Source: CAYMQB01 sp964392665
GTDB taxonomy: Bacteria > Hydrothermota > E44-bin80
DNA: 30,490 nt
Assembly: GCA_964392665.1 (NCBI GenBank)
Contig: CAYMQB010000037.1
Coordinates: 1-30,490, forward strand
Direction: 5' to 3'
This document shows positions 7,865-16,415 of the stretch, piece after piece (the first letter of the stretch is position 1; each line of letters opens with the position of its first letter). The notes beneath the pieces are model-generated. The model was not told where the DNA came from. It was given only the letters and a program-made list of their open reading frames with translations, and did no database searches. A program made the position numbers and the translations under genes.

Positions 7865-9087
7865 AGATATTGATTCTCGCATGGCGCAATGTATTCAGGC
7901 ACACTCGAAGAACGATGATAACTGCTGCAGCAATTTCGGTTGGACTTGCCGTAATGATTTTTATGGATACGATGATGAATGGAGTCAATAACATGGCTTC
8001 GAGGAATATAATAGATTTTGAAACCGGTGCAATTCAAATATTTGCCCAAGGTTATTATCGAGAGGAGGGCGTGTTTCCTCTCGACACGATTATAGAAAAT
8101 CCAATAGTTATTATTGAAAAAGTGGAAAATATAAAGCATGTAAAGAACATAGTGCCACGTGTAAAATTCGAAGCCCGGTTAAGCGATGGCAATGATGAAC
8201 TTCCTGTTCTGGGAATCGGAGTAGATGTGAAAAAAGAACAAACTGTATTCGAAACCCCGAATTCAGTTGTTAAAGGTAAATTTCTTGAAAATGATGAAGA
8301 TATTCTCATTGGAACGGGTTTGGCGAGAGATATGAATCTGGAAGTTGGCTCTTATTTGACCGTGATTACCATGGATCGCAATGGCACCCATAACGCTTAC
8401 GATTTTACTGTTTGTGGTCTCATAAATACGGGACATCCGCTTTTAGATAGAAATGCAGCACTTATATCTATTAAAGCAGCACAACGACTTCTGGCAATTT
8501 CAAATGGTGTAACGGAACTTAGTATTAAAATCGATAATAATGAAAAATCTATGAAGGTAAAACAAGAAATTTCCGAAGTTTTAGGTACCGATTATGAACT
8601 GTATACATGGAAAGAACTCAATTCAAGCGTTTTTGAGATATCAAGCGGAAAGAGAATGGCTCAATTCATTATTGTGCTTGTCGTAATAATCATTGCAGCA
8701 GTGGGAATAATCAATACAATGCTGATGGCAGTAATGGAACGCATAGCGGAAATAGGAACCCTGAAGGCAATAGGATTCAGCAATTTTAATGTTGTGAAGA
8801 TGTTTATGTACGAGGGAGGCATTATCGGTGTTTTTGGAAGTATTCTTGGGTGTTTTTTTGGACTGATTCTATCGCTGTTCATTACTGTATATGGAATAGA
8901 CATGAGTAATGCAGTTAAAGATATGGATATAATCTATCCGATAAAGCTTATTATTAAGGGTGAAATTAATTACCAGATGATTCTGTATGTGTTCATATTT
9001 GGTATTGCCGTATCTATACTGGCTACGCTCTGGCCAGTGAGGAGTGCAACGAGGCTCGAACCAGTAGATGCACTGAGGCACGTATAA
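7861..9087 (+). CDS. ABC permease, FtsX/MacB type (first)
   Basis: A 408-residue permease with the family topology: one membrane helix near residues 17-40, a large periplasmic MacB-type domain to about 265, and three helices at the C-terminus. The C-terminal part has the typical cytoplasmic coupling segment MERIAEIGTLKAIGFS and ends LATLWPVRSATRLEPVDALRHV, matching the LolC/LolE/MacB signature 'P..A...P..ALR'. It overlaps the ATPase gene by 4 bp and the next permease starts 1 bp after its stop. With its neighbour it should form a heterodimeric channel-less pump that transmits ATPase strokes to a periplasmic substrate. The substrate is unknown, but the operon context points to lipoproteins or lipids. 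Confidence 0.93.
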   Translation: MKILILAWRNVFRHTRRTMITAAAISVGLAVMIFMDTMMNGVNNMASRNIIDFETGAIQIFAQGYYREEGVFPLDTIIENPIVIIEKVENIKHVKNIVPRVKFEARLSDGNDELPVLGIGVDVKKEQTVFETPNSVVKGKFLENDEDILIGTGLARDMNLEVGSYLTVITMDRNGTHNAYDFTVCGLINTGHPLLDRNAALISIKAAQRLLAISNGVTELSIKIDNNEKSMKVKQEISEVLGTDYELYTWKELNSSVFEISSGKRMAQFIIVLVVIIIAAVGIINTMLMAVMERIAEIGTLKAIGFSNFNVVKMFMYEGGIIGVFGSILGCFFGLILSLFITVYGIDMSNAVKDMDIIYPIKLIIKGEINYQMILYVFIFGIAVSILATLWPVRSATRLEPVDALRHV

Positions 9088-9088
9088 A

Positions 9089-10300
9089 ATGTATATATTT
9101 AAACTTGCGTATAGGAACTTTTTCCGGAACCTAAGACGCAGTATAATTTCGGGTCTCAGTATAGCAATTGCTATCACCGCAATAATATTTGCAAAAAGCT
9201 ATATAAGAGGTATAACGGACAATATAGGTAATAATGTTGTTACATTGATATCAGGACATATAAGGATTACAACCAGGGAATACGAAAGACGCGAGCGACT
9301 GATTCCTTTATCCGAAGCAATAGACCTATCACCTGAATTCTATGAGGCAATAAGAAATGAAGGGATCGTGGTGTTTTCTCCACGTATCAAGTTTGGTGTG
9401 CTCTTAGGTGAAAAAGAGTTAAGCATTCCCGCATTAGGCTATGCTATCGACCCGGAAAAAGAAATTGGTATTTCGGGGTTTAAAAAAAGGTTGGTTAATG
9501 GCTCTTACATTGGCACAGGAGAAAATGCAACCATTGTGGGGGAAGGTCTGGCCGAACGTCTTGATGTCACTGTCGGTGATACTTTAACCATCGTTACGAA
9601 GACCGCATACGATTCACCTACCGGTATCAAACTTCTAATTAAAGGTATATTTAAAACAGGTATAGGCGGTATGGATAGAAGTCTTTTTTACATCCCACTC
9701 GATGTCGGTCAAAGGTTACTCGACCTGGAAGGACGAGCAACGGAATTTGTTATAATTTTAAATGACCAGAATAGTGCAATAGATGTTGCTCGTGAGATGC
9801 AGTCTCGTCTCGAATATTCTGTAGTTCCCTTTCAATATAATACTATACTCCGCTACATAAATGTTGCCGGTATTGTGTATTCATTCTTGTATTTTATTAT
9901 TATGGTTGTTGCCTGCTCAGCTATTGCCAATACGATGTTGATGGTGGTATTCGAACGAACAAAAGAGATTGGGATGATGAAAGCCATGGGGTTGAGCAAC
10001 TTTCCTATTATGGGTTTACTTGCAATTGAATCAGCTATTATTGGTGTTATTGGAAGTTTGGGAGGCACGCTTATTGGTGCTGTTTTGAGTTACTGGCTAA
10101 AATACCAGGGAATTAATATGGCAATGATGTCGGCAAGTACATCGGCTGATATGCCTTTCGGACCAATTATATATCTTTCTCCTACACCGCTCATCCTAAT
10201 AGGTGGATTTTTGTTTGGGGTATTGACTACGGTTATTGTCGCGCTCCTGCCCATAAGCAGAGTAGTGAAGTTAGAACCAGCAGAAGCGTTACGTCATTAA
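9089..10300 (+). CDS. ABC permease, FtsX/MacB type (second)
   Basis: A 403-residue paralogue of the preceding permease with the same plan: an N-terminal helix after RNLRRSIISGLSIAIAI, a periplasmic domain, and three C-terminal helices with FERTKEIGMMKAMGLS and the ending PISRVVKLEPAEALRH. Two different permeases in tandem suggest a heterodimer like LolCE. The gene starts 1 bp after the upstream stop and ends 12 bp before the LolA-like gene, so the operon is continuous. There is no obvious frameshift or missing motif. Confidence 0.93.
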   Translation: MYIFKLAYRNFFRNLRRSIISGLSIAIAITAIIFAKSYIRGITDNIGNNVVTLISGHIRITTREYERRERLIPLSEAIDLSPEFYEAIRNEGIVVFSPRIKFGVLLGEKELSIPALGYAIDPEKEIGISGFKKRLVNGSYIGTGENATIVGEGLAERLDVTVGDTLTIVTKTAYDSPTGIKLLIKGIFKTGIGGMDRSLFYIPLDVGQRLLDLEGRATEFVIILNDQNSAIDVAREMQSRLEYSVVPFQYNTILRYINVAGIVYSFLYFIIMVVACSAIANTMLMVVFERTKEIGMMKAMGLSNFPIMGLLAIESAIIGVIGSLGGTLIGAVLSYWLKYQGINMAMMSASTSADMPFGPIIYLSPTPLILIGGFLFGVLTTVIVALLPISRVVKLEPAEALRH

Positions 10301-10312
10301 AGGTGGTATGAA

Positions 10313-11095
10313 ATGCAGATAATAGAAAGAAACAGAAATTCCGATTACAGGATAGTTACCAGAGCACTGAGATTAGCGATTGCATTCTTCGTTTTTTATT
10401 CTATGGTTTTTGCGGAAACAGGCGAAGAAATTATCGAAAAAGTGGATAATAACACTGTGGTAAAGACAACGAAATATCATGCAAAGATGCTAATAAGTCT
10501 AAAAGGCACAATGCGTGAGAAGGAATTCATCGGGTATGCTCAGGGAAAGGAACTTACCTATACGGAATTTACATCACCTGCTCGTGATAAGGGTACGAGG
10601 TTTCTAAAAATCGCTGGCGAAATGTGGATCTATCTACCTGCGGTCGAGTCGGCAACGAAAATCGCAGGGCATATGCTCAAACAGAGCATGATGGGTAGTG
10701 ATTTTTCTTACGACGACGTTGCGGAAAATGAGAGATTGCAGGATTTGTATGCAATCCAACTCTTTGGAACAGATACCGTCGATAGCAAGGAATGCTATGT
10801 ATTGGATTTGACGGCAAAAAAACTAGAAGTTAATTACTATTCCAGGAAAATGTGGGTAGCTAAAAACTCTTATATTCCAATCAAAGTCGAACTATATGCC
10901 AAGAGCGGAAAACTTCTTAAGGAAATCACTGTGAGTGAATTTAAGAAAATCGGAACATACAATTATCCTACGAAAATTAAAATGGTAAACAAACTGCGTA
11001 AGAATACCTATACCGAACTTATTTTGAAGGATGTTGAACTGGATATTAATATTCCTTCAAGGATTTTTTCAAAGTCATATTTAGAGAGAAAATAG
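10313..11095 (+). CDS. LolA-like outer-membrane lipoprotein-sorting protein
   Basis: A 260-residue exported protein with a signal peptide (hydrophobic core about residues 22-35, ending SMVFA/ETGEE). The mature part fits the LolA_like family (PF17131-type): early KTTKYHAKMLISLKG, then EFTSPARDKGTRFLK, GEMWIYLPAVESATKI and the methionine-rich MLKQSMMGSDFSYDD, then CYVLDLTAK and the closing beta-sheet. Such proteins form a half-barrel that shields lipid tails in the periplasm. Its position behind an ABC pump and a barrel suggests it carries the transported lipid or lipoprotein between membranes. AGGTGG lies upstream of the ATG. A second ATG 4 bp earlier is in a frame that stops at once. Confidence 0.9.
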   Translation: MQIIERNRNSDYRIVTRALRLAIAFFVFYSMVFAETGEEIIEKVDNNTVVKTTKYHAKMLISLKGTMREKEFIGYAQGKELTYTEFTSPARDKGTRFLKIAGEMWIYLPAVESATKIAGHMLKQSMMGSDFSYDDVAENERLQDLYAIQLFGTDTVDSKECYVLDLTAKKLEVNYYSRKMWVAKNSYIPIKVELYAKSGKLLKEITVSEFKKIGTYNYPTKIKMVNKLRKNTYTELILKDVELDINIPSRIFSKSYLERK

Positions 11096-11179
11096 ATTCA
11101 TTTGTTGTTCATTTAGTAAGTTAATTTTAATAGAACGTACTCTTTGTTGTCCGAATTTCAATGCCATTTAGATTTTTGG

Positions 11180-11208
11180 TTGACTTCCCCATTTATTTTT
11201 GATATAGA
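11180..11208 (+). promoter_or_regulatory. Promoter of the MFS gene
   Basis: TTGACT (11180-11185), 17 bp, TATAGA (11203-11208), 50 bp upstream of the chosen ATG. It separates this gene from the LolA operon. Confidence 0.6.
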
Positions 11209-11258
11209 AGCACATTGGTTTGTTTGTTGAAAGTAATAAGGAGATATTAAAGACAGAT

Positions 11259-12557
11259 ATGGAAAATAACAAGAGAAAAACTTTTTTCTGTATTTCTTCG
11301 TTTCAAATACTTGCGATGTTCAGGAGAGGATTGTTTTACACATACCTATCGATTTACCTCCGTTATTTTCTTGGACTAAGTGTAACTGAAACAACGTTGT
11401 TTGCAACTTTGCCCATGATTCTGAATATTGTATTTCAAACATTTGTATGGGGTCCCATTTCCGATAAGTTTCAAAAAAGAAGAACGCTGATTATACTGGG
11501 TGAAATATCTGCTTCCATATCCACTTTTTTTGTGTGGTTCTTGCATACTTTACCTTCAAATAATCATATTGCTGGCTACATTATAATAGTTGGATTGACG
11601 GTCGTAGAGATATTTTGGTCGATGTCCAATGTTGGTTGGACTGCCATAATATCTGACCTGTACAGTATTAAACAGCGTTCGAGCATTCAGGGAAAACTGA
11701 GAAGTATTGGTGCTATTGGGAACTTCATTGGTATCTGGCTTGGTGGACTTGCTTATGATGGACTGTCAAGATATTTTGACGGTTGGGGTTTTTCTCAAGG
11801 TTTTTTGTTTTTTGTTGCTTCCGGTGTGATGTTGATTTCCACGATTCCTATGTTTTTTATTCCCGAGGGCGGAGTTGTTGTTGGACCTACTACCGAAAGA
11901 AAAGAGAAGGGAATTGGGCAGAAAATCGAGAGCGTTTTATCCCATTCTAAACCATTCTTTATGTTCCTTATTGCCATGGTATTCATAAATTTTGGAAGAA
12001 ATTCCATTGCCTTGCTGCGAGCTCAGTACCTTACATTGGATCAGGGATTTGCCGTATCGAGCAGGTTGCTGAGTTATATTGCAAATACCGCAGCTATTGC
12101 CATTTTCATAACAGGTTTATTTGTTGGAAAAGCTTCGAAGGTTTTGAAAGATGAGGTAGTATTGTTTTCCGGTTCACTGCTGGCGATTCTTTACTTACTT
12201 GGATTTGTATTCGCGAAAAGTCTTCCTGTGATTTTTATCAGTTATTTCCTCGGTGGTATGTCCGAGGTAATAATTTTTGCTTCATCATACTCCTATGCAT
12301 CGAAGTTAATTCCACCGTCTCAAAGAGGAAAGCAATTTGCCCTGTTTAATGCAACATTTTTCTTGAGCTGGGGTGTCGGTGCAACCTTTATTGCAGGTCC
12401 AATAGTAGACCTGCTTACCAAGGCGGGCAAATCTCAAATGTTTTCCTACAAAATGTCTTTCGTGTCTGCTGCAATTCTTGTGTTTATAGGGATTCTTGTA
12501 CTGGTCTATTCTTACAAAAGAGTGGATAGAGTGAAAACACAGCAAACGAGTTTATGA
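11259..12557 (+). CDS. Major facilitator superfamily transporter
   Basis: About 432 residues with around twelve hydrophobic helices in two halves joined by a hydrophilic loop (near RKEKGIGQKIESVLSHSKPF). The first cytoplasmic loop carries the MFS A-like motif GPISDKFQKRR, diagnostic of the superfamily. Helix 5 has the GNFIGIWLGG pattern. I start at the ATG at 11259 (MENNKRKTFF...), which follows AAGGAGA at a long 14-bp spacing. The frame is open back to a TTG at 11220, so a slightly longer form is possible. The substrate cannot be predicted, and proteins of this shape include drug and sugar exporters. It has its own promoter and seems to be transcribed alone. Confidence 0.88.
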   Translation: MENNKRKTFFCISSFQILAMFRRGLFYTYLSIYLRYFLGLSVTETTLFATLPMILNIVFQTFVWGPISDKFQKRRTLIILGEISASISTFFVWFLHTLPSNNHIAGYIIIVGLTVVEIFWSMSNVGWTAIISDLYSIKQRSSIQGKLRSIGAIGNFIGIWLGGLAYDGLSRYFDGWGFSQGFLFFVASGVMLISTIPMFFIPEGGVVVGPTTERKEKGIGQKIESVLSHSKPFFMFLIAMVFINFGRNSIALLRAQYLTLDQGFAVSSRLLSYIANTAAIAIFITGLFVGKASKVLKDEVVLFSGSLLAILYLLGFVFAKSLPVIFISYFLGGMSEVIIFASSYSYASKLIPPSQRGKQFALFNATFFLSWGVGATFIAGPIVDLLTKAGKSQMFSYKMSFVSAAILVFIGILVLVYSYKRVDRVKTQQTSL

Positions 12558-12587
12558 GTTCGGGTGATTCAATCGTTCTAAACGGGA

Positions 12588-12617
12588 TGTCATTCCGAAT
12601 ATATTTCGGAATCTCGA
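12588..12617. repeat. Short palindromic fragment of the TGTCATTC repeat family
   Basis: TGTCATTC at 12588 begins a hairpin with arms ATTCCGAA (12592-12599) and TTCGGAAT (12605-12612), followed by CTCG. It looks like a shortened member of the same dispersed repeats found at 21477 and 24488. It lies between the MFS and MBL genes. Confidence 0.55.
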
Positions 12618-12660
12618 TTCAAAATATTTTTCCAATAGCGATCTATGAAGAGGAGAAAAT

Positions 12661-13410
12661 ATGAAAGTAAACCGTTTCGTGGTAGGTCCTCTCAGTACGA
12701 ATTGTTATGTTGTTTCCTGTGAGAAAACCAGAGAGGCAATCGTGATTGACCCGGGGTTTGTTGAGGGTGGTGGGGTGGAAGTACTTGAAGAAATAGGAAA
12801 AGAAAATCTAAAGGTAAAATTTATTGTAATTACACACGGGCACAGTGATCATACAAGTGGTGATGCTGTTATAATAGAGAAAACAGGAGCCAGAATTCTG
12901 GTTCACGAAAAAGATGCCGAGCTTTTATCAGAACCCTGGAAAGGCATTACCGAAATGGTGGAGAAAGGCGAATCTTCGAAATGCCCGGCCTGTGGTTCTT
13001 CGTCTGCCTACTTAAAGGTAGATGCAAGTGGAAAAAAGGCAACTGTAAACTGTGATGATTGTGGTTTGCATTTTGACCTTTTTGCTTCTCCCCCTGCTGA
13101 TAAAACGCTCAAAGATGGAGACATGGTGACGCTTGGAAATCTCAAGCTACAGGTTATACATACCCCGGGACATAGTAAAGGAAGTATATCACTATATTGT
13201 AAAGAAGAGCACGTTCTTTTTAGTGGAGATACTCTATTTGCAGGTTCCATTGGAAGGACTGATATATTTCACTCTTCGTATGAGGAGATAATGGATTCTC
13301 TTAAAAACAAATTGCTTACATTACCAGATAACACGGTCGTGTATCCTGGACATGGTGAAGTGACAACAATCGGAAAGGAGAAAGAAAGCAATCCCTACAT
13401 TGAATATTAA
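12661..13410 (+). CDS. Metallo-beta-lactamase-fold hydrolase with inserted zinc ribbon
   Basis: A 249-residue cytoplasmic enzyme of the glyoxalase II-like branch. The two-metal site is complete: H59-x-H61-x-D63-H64, H171, D190 and H231, with the family turns FSGDTLFAGSIGRTD and YPGHGEVT. Between residues 104 and 142, where relatives have a short loop, there is a four-cysteine zinc ribbon (C108-P-A-C111 ... C131-D-D-C134) with a beta-hairpin-like middle. The insertion sits near the active-site rim and could bind a protein, a nucleic acid or structural zinc. The likely reaction is hydrolysis of a thioester or similar bond. The substrate is unknown. GAGGAG ends 5 bp before the ATG. Confidence 0.92.
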   Translation: MKVNRFVVGPLSTNCYVVSCEKTREAIVIDPGFVEGGGVEVLEEIGKENLKVKFIVITHGHSDHTSGDAVIIEKTGARILVHEKDAELLSEPWKGITEMVEKGESSKCPACGSSSAYLKVDASGKKATVNCDDCGLHFDLFASPPADKTLKDGDMVTLGNLKLQVIHTPGHSKGSISLYCKEEHVLFSGDTLFAGSIGRTDIFHSSYEEIMDSLKNKLLTLPDNTVVYPGHGEVTTIGKEKESNPYIEY

Positions 13411-13483
13411 ATAAAAGCTAATTCGAGAAATTCTTCTTAAAGTTCGAGGATTTGCTTCAACTGAGAAGGAATCCTATGTAACT

Positions 13484-16102
13484 TTACTTTAGGAATGTAA
13501 CTTTTCTGCAGAGGTGATTTGTTCTATCGGGGAGAACGACAAAATATATACCGCAGGGAACGTTTTCCGGAGACCATGATATAATGTTATCCTGGTCCGA
13601 ATATAGAGTTCGGACAAGCGAACCTTTTATATCGTAGATGGTAACCTTCTCTTGTGGCTTTATTGTGGTTATTCTAAGATTACGTGAAAAGAGCGTTGAG
13701 GAAACATGAAAATTAAGCTCTCGGGCTTTCTTCCTTCCTTCTGCGAATTCCAAGCCAGTTCGATGAGATACCATTATTTCCCAGTTTCCTGTTGAATAAC
13801 TCTGCCACGTTACCCACACTTCATCGTTAGATGAACAGGTAACCTGCGGATTAATATCTGCTCCGACTATGTTTGCAACTGGTACAGGAGAGCTCCAGAC
13901 GGAATCCGCGTAGTAAGAATAGTATATATCCCAATCACCTGCATTCCTCGATTGATAAACAAGCCAAAGGGGACCACCATTTTCCGCTGTTAGGTCACAA
14001 AAAAGGTCATTCTCAGGATTATTTGTTAGTTGAAGAGGGGCAGACCAATTGCTTCCATTATATACACTTAAGTAAATATCTCCATTACCCTCATCTGTTG
14101 AGTGCCAGGCTACCCAAATTCTTCCCTGCGCATCTACTGCTGCAGTTGGTCCATATGCGTGTTTTTGATTTCCTGACACAGGACCTGATTCAATCCGGTT
14201 TGAACCACTGTAGTAGTTTCCCCAGATTTGTGTTGGACCGGCATTTCTTCTTGTGTAAAACACCCATACCTTGCCCTGGCTATCAACAATCATTTCAGGT
14301 GATGTTTCATCTGCTGCGTTTGTCGTTACATTATCGGGGGGAGACCAACTTGAACCACTGAATTTTGATGTGTAAATATTCAGGTCTAAATCCCTGCGCG
14401 TTTCCCATGATACCCAAAGATAATTAGAATTATCGCGAACTAAGGTAGGCTTTAAGTCGAAACCGGGATCCAGGGGATATAAAATCTGTCTGGATGACCA
14501 GTAGCCGGAGTAAATACTGTAAAATATGTCGTACTGATAACTACCATCCTGCCATCCTGCCCATACTGCAACAGGTTTGTTAAGATGGTCCAAACCAATA
14601 TTGGGACAGTAATCCCAGTAATAGGATGACCCGATTACAGATGCAGTTGACCAGGAACCTCCGCTTCTGTGAGAGGAGTAAACATCTGAGCGTCCATTTG
14701 TTGCGGACCTTCCGCTTTGCCATACAAGCCAGATGTTTCCGTCAGAATTCGCTGTAATCTTCGGAAATCCATCTGATTCCGGGTCTGATGCAACGATTTC
14801 AGGTTGTGACCAGTTCTTCTGGAAATCCTTATCTGCAACAGGATTTTGAGATTGCTTCGGTATTGAGGTAAGAAAAGACGAAGTGTTTTCTATGGCTATT
14901 TGGTTTTTGGGTTTGAGTGTTGGGTCACCAAGTATATTTAATCCGTAAAACCAATCCCAATCGTACTCTCCCCACATGATAAACCAGTATTTGAATGCAT
15001 TACCGATACTCATTTTTTGCTGTCCAAGAGAACTGTAAAAATCATCAAAATACAGCATACTACCGGTTTTTGTGCTACCTATAGCTAAAAGACCGTAAGG
15101 GTCTTCAAAGATATACCAACCTGCAGAGTAGTTTTCTTCGATGAATCTTGTTCCGGAACAGGCAAAAAGATTGTAAAAAAGCGCGTGTGGTTCAAGCGTA
15201 AATATCTCATAGTTGAACACCGTCCCTTTATAGGCTCCTGAACCATATTTGAATGTGTGTCCCCAGGGAGAAGAATGTGCGCACAGATGAACCCATTCAT
15301 ATCCAGAAGACAATTGACTTCTGTAATTTGCTGCCGTGGTCTGGTAAGCGTCATTTATTACGGTAACACTTGAATAGATTAAATTGAGGTAACAATTGCC
15401 CCAGTATGACCAGTCATCGTCAACGTACGATAATCCTCTCTGAGGTAGGGAACTCCCCTGAGTTCTGTATTGATGGTTCTTGCGAAAATAGTTTTTCAAC
15501 AGCCTTACCTCGCTATCCCAGGTTAGATTACGAGCATATATTCTCCCCACCCATATTTCCGGTGCAACGCTACCAATATGATTATCGTATAATCCATCAT
15601 TGTCTGCATCTATATATGTTCCATCGAGGTCACTGAAATAGATATCGTGAGGGAATTCTTCCCAGTTGCCAAACCCATTCGTTTCAAACCAGCTAACAGG
15701 TACTTCACCAATAAAGATGGCACCTACAAGTTCAGGGATACCTGCAAGGTGACTTCTAAGGGCAATGTGTGACATCCCAGTAATTGTATCAACCTGAACT
15801 GAATAACCTGCATCTGCAAGATCATTTGTAAATGTGTCAATATGGGCTAATATTTCAGGATAAATGATGCTGTTTATTACTACATTCACTAAATTTAGTC
15901 TATCTCTTCGATGCTTTTGCAACACGGTTCCGATCCCTGTTTTCGCCTCCTCATCGATGTGTTTACTTGTCCATGTGCTGTGTTCGGTAGATTTTCTTCC
16001 GTAAGGGTCAAGCCATCTGGTCAATCTAACACCGGAAACTTCTGCGCGAGATAACGAATTAATCGAAAAAAGTATAATTAGAAATGTGTAAAATTTCTTA
16101 AT
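13484..16102 (-). CDS. Secreted gingipain-like (peptidase C25) protein with propeller region and sorting domain
   Basis: About 872 residues with the extended start. From 16102 the frame gives a clear signal peptide (KKFYTFLIILFSINSLSRA) preceded by AGGAGGAAAG, but the initiating codon is ATT. The first canonical start, TTG at 16024, would lose the signal. Residues about 60-400 resemble C25 peptidases: IFIGEVPVSW, WVGRIYARN, a His in HLCAHSSPWG (H276), a Cys in LFACSGTRF (C315), and GDPTL at the end. Then come about eight 50-residue repeats with W-[VL]-x-[WY] strands and D-I-Y-x-S turns (BNR/propeller-like), and a C-terminal sorting-like domain with CGIYFVVL. Probably a secreted cysteine protease or a non-catalytic relative. 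Confidence 0.85.
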   Translation of the reverse strand: MKKFYTFLIILFSINSLSRAEVSGVRLTRWLDPYGRKSTEHSTWTSKHIDEEAKTGIGTVLQKHRRDRLNLVNVVINSIIYPEILAHIDTFTNDLADAGYSVQVDTITGMSHIALRSHLAGIPELVGAIFIGEVPVSWFETNGFGNWEEFPHDIYFSDLDGTYIDADNDGLYDNHIGSVAPEIWVGRIYARNLTWDSEVRLLKNYFRKNHQYRTQGSSLPQRGLSYVDDDWSYWGNCYLNLIYSSVTVINDAYQTTAANYRSQLSSGYEWVHLCAHSSPWGHTFKYGSGAYKGTVFNYEIFTLEPHALFYNLFACSGTRFIEENYSAGWYIFEDPYGLLAIGSTKTGSMLYFDDFYSSLGQQKMSIGNAFKYWFIMWGEYDWDWFYGLNILGDPTLKPKNQIAIENTSSFLTSIPKQSQNPVADKDFQKNWSQPEIVASDPESDGFPKITANSDGNIWLVWQSGRSATNGRSDVYSSHRSGGSWSTASVIGSSYYWDYCPNIGLDHLNKPVAVWAGWQDGSYQYDIFYSIYSGYWSSRQILYPLDPGFDLKPTLVRDNSNYLWVSWETRRDLDLNIYTSKFSGSSWSPPDNVTTNAADETSPEMIVDSQGKVWVFYTRRNAGPTQIWGNYYSGSNRIESGPVSGNQKHAYGPTAAVDAQGRIWVAWHSTDEGNGDIYLSVYNGSNWSAPLQLTNNPENDLFCDLTAENGGPLWLVYQSRNAGDWDIYYSYYADSVWSSPVPVANIVGADINPQVTCSSNDEVWVTWQSYSTGNWEIMVSHRTGLEFAEGRKKARELNFHVSSTLFSRNLRITTIKPQEKVTIYDIKGSLVRTLYSDQDNIISWSPENVPCGIYFVVLPDRTNHLCRKVTFLK

Positions 16103-16127
16103 CTTTCCTCCTATAACTCAAATAATC

Positions 16128-16156
16128 AAAATACCATTAATTGTGACATATGTAAA
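16128..16156 (-). promoter_or_regulatory. Promoter of the C25-like gene
   Basis: On the reverse strand TTTACA (16156-16151) and TATTTT (16133-16128) are 17 bp apart, about 25 bp upstream of the ATT start with its AGGAGG site. This supports translation beginning near 16102 and not at the TTG at 16024. Confidence 0.5.
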
Positions 16157-16214
16157 GAAAAAAATTTATTTACTTATCTTCTTAACTCCCATTTTGATAT
16201 TTAGTCTGAAAGTT

Positions 16215-16331
16215 TGTCATTGCGGGCAGCGAATCAAAGTGACAATCTCATCTTTAAGTAATGATACTTGAGATAGTTAACAGCGAGATTGCTTCGCATT
16301 TGTGGAGCAAGAAGAAACGCTCGCAATGACG
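16215..16331. repeat. GTCATTGCG-type inverted-repeat element
   Basis: GTCATTGCG (16216-16224) and its exact complement CGCAATGAC (16322-16330) bound a 117-bp non-coding element. Inside, ACAATCTCA and CGAGATTGCTTCG echo the common GAAGCAATCTC motif of dispersed bacterial MITE/REP-like repeats. It lies between two divergent genes, and the rest of 16103-16415 shows only the reverse promoter. Confidence 0.7.
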
Positions 16332-16415
16332 TTCTTGTGATATTGTGAGTTAAGCAGATAAGCATAAAAATTTATTTACTTGAAATTCAGTTGAATGTGT
16401 GTTAATAAAGGAATT

